Below are positions 6,575 through 6,751 of a stretch of DNA of 6,751 bases, in pieces. Both the position numbers and the translations under genes were made by a program. A model generated the notes under the pieces. It saw only the letters and a program-made list of their open reading frames with translations, had not been told where the DNA came from and did no database searches. Source of the DNA: Actinomycetes bacterium (GTDB lineage: Bacteria > Actinomycetota > Actinomycetes > Streptosporangiales > Streptosporangiaceae); contig JAFACJ010001113.1 in the NCBI GenBank assembly GCA_023425615.1, positions 1 to 6,751 of the forward strand, given 5' to 3'. How positions within the stretch are numbered: position 1 is the stretch's first letter; every line of letters starts with the position of its first letter.

Positions 6575-6663
6575 TCCGCGCAGACGAGTGGACACCGCGA
6601 GGGGTCGGGGACAGGATGGGGCGGAAGGGACCGACGATCTTGCGTGAGGCGGGGGAGAAGTGA
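6571..6663 (+). CDS. Small ORF of 30 residues between the Mo-enzyme gene and the TetR gene, unknown function
   Basis: I do not recognise this peptide (begins MIRADEWTPRG, ends TILREAGEK). It is short, charged and without a membrane segment or signal peptide. Three things favour translation: its ATG overlaps the preceding stop as ATGA, GGGGAGGG at 6557-6564 is well spaced from it, and its own TGA overlaps the GTG of the TetR gene as GTGA. It may therefore be a coupling leader that passes ribosomes from the enzyme gene to the regulator gene, whose own ribosome binding site is poorly spaced. It could also be meaningless, since a spacer of about 86 bases between the two genes could hold such a frame by chance. 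Codon use is less biased than in its neighbours, which argues for caution. Confidence 0.4.
   Translation: MIRADEWTPRGVGDRMGRKGPTILREAGEK
6601..6629 (+). other. Putative G-quadruplex-forming sequence upstream of the TetR gene
   Basis: Four G-runs on the coding strand (GGGG at 6601 and 6607, GGGG at 6618, GGG at 6627) are separated by loops of 2, 7 and 5 bases, which fits the usual G3+N1-7 pattern. A further GGGGG lies at 6651-6655, next to the TetR start. The element would be present in the mRNA within the small ORF. In a genome this GC-rich such a match can arise by chance, so its function is only a possibility. Confidence 0.35.
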
Positions 6664-6751
6664 CGACGGCAGAGTCCGCGCCCAAAGGACGCCGCTCGGA
6701 CAAGGGCCTCACGGCCGAGGACATCCTCACCGCCGCGATCAAGATCGGCGA
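6660..6751 (+). CDS. TetR-family transcriptional regulator, N-terminal fragment (3' end outside window)
   Basis: Only 30 codons are visible. After a polar lead of about 16 residues comes GLTAEDILTAAIKIG, which matches the start of the TetR DNA-binding domain, where a Leu-Thr cap is followed by the first helix (E-x-I-L-x-A-A pattern). The GTG at 6660 is the only possible start: the same frame has a stop at 6645-6647 and no other start codon before the conserved helix. The nearest strong purine run, GGGGGAG at 6651-6657, ends only two bases before it, which is tight, so expression may lean on coupling with the small ORF that ends at 6663 (GTGA overlap). By position it probably controls the transporter-oxidoreductase genes and itself, binding upstream of the operon, outside this window. 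Ligand and operator cannot be seen. Confidence 0.8.
   Translation, partial: MTTAESAPKGRRSDKGLTAEDILTAAIKIG

Noticed and set aside
3146..6742. Very long open frame on the minus strand, about 1200 codons, opposite the Mo-FAD fusion gene.
   Set aside because: It is the typical antisense shadow of a GC-rich gene; its translation is Arg/Gly/Asp-rich without any family motif, whereas the + strand frame has all Mo-hydroxylase motifs in order.
1..6751. Search for CRISPR arrays, tRNA or rRNA genes, insertion sequences, attachment sites or long repeats.
   Set aside because: None is visible by eye; the window is almost completely filled by the genes described.

Overview
The window looks like a piece of an actinomycete chromosome. 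It is strongly GC-rich, third codon positions are almost all G or C, GTG starts are used beside ATG, and genes are tightly packed. The family variants (RbsA-type ABC transporter, Mo-hydroxylase, TetR) fit Actinomycetota, possibly Streptosporangiales such as Actinomadura. That placement is an inference from composition and style, not from a marker gene.

All genes lie on the + strand and read as one operon that is open at both ends. Positions 1-2694 encode an ABC importer of the ribose/xylose class. The parts are the C-terminal half of a two-domain RbsA-type ATPase (cut by the left edge), a BPD_transp_2 permease, and a lipoprotein periplasmic-binding protein of the Peripla_BP_4 type. Positions 2739-6574 encode a molybdenum hydroxylase of the xanthine dehydrogenase superfamily. 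It consists of a small subunit with two [2Fe-2S] clusters and an unusually long 1121-residue protein. In that protein the molybdopterin subunit is joined at its C-terminus to an FAD subunit that carries a four-cysteine insertion, predicted to hold an additional [4Fe-4S] cluster as in HcrB of 4-hydroxybenzoyl-CoA reductase and PaoB (YagS). After it come a 30-codon small ORF and the first 30 codons of a TetR-family regulator, cut by the right edge.

Four junctions are 4-base start/stop overlaps (ATGA at 692 and 6571, GTGA at 3209 and 6660). The other two gaps are 35 and 44 bases and hold little more than a ribosome binding site. The simplest reading is a catabolic unit: the importer brings in a small polar compound, the cytoplasmic Mo-enzyme hydroxylates, oxidises or possibly reduces it, and the TetR protein controls the set. 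The binding protein lacks several residues I associate with ribose binding, and the Mo-subunit lacks the glutamate associated with xanthine, so the substrate is probably neither; I cannot name it.

The most notable points are the Mo-FAD fusion in a domain order opposite to the single-chain xanthine dehydrogenases, the predicted extra Fe-S cluster inside that fusion, and the compact junction before the TetR gene. That junction holds a hairpin over the ribosome binding site, a 30-codon ORF and a G-quadruplex-like run.
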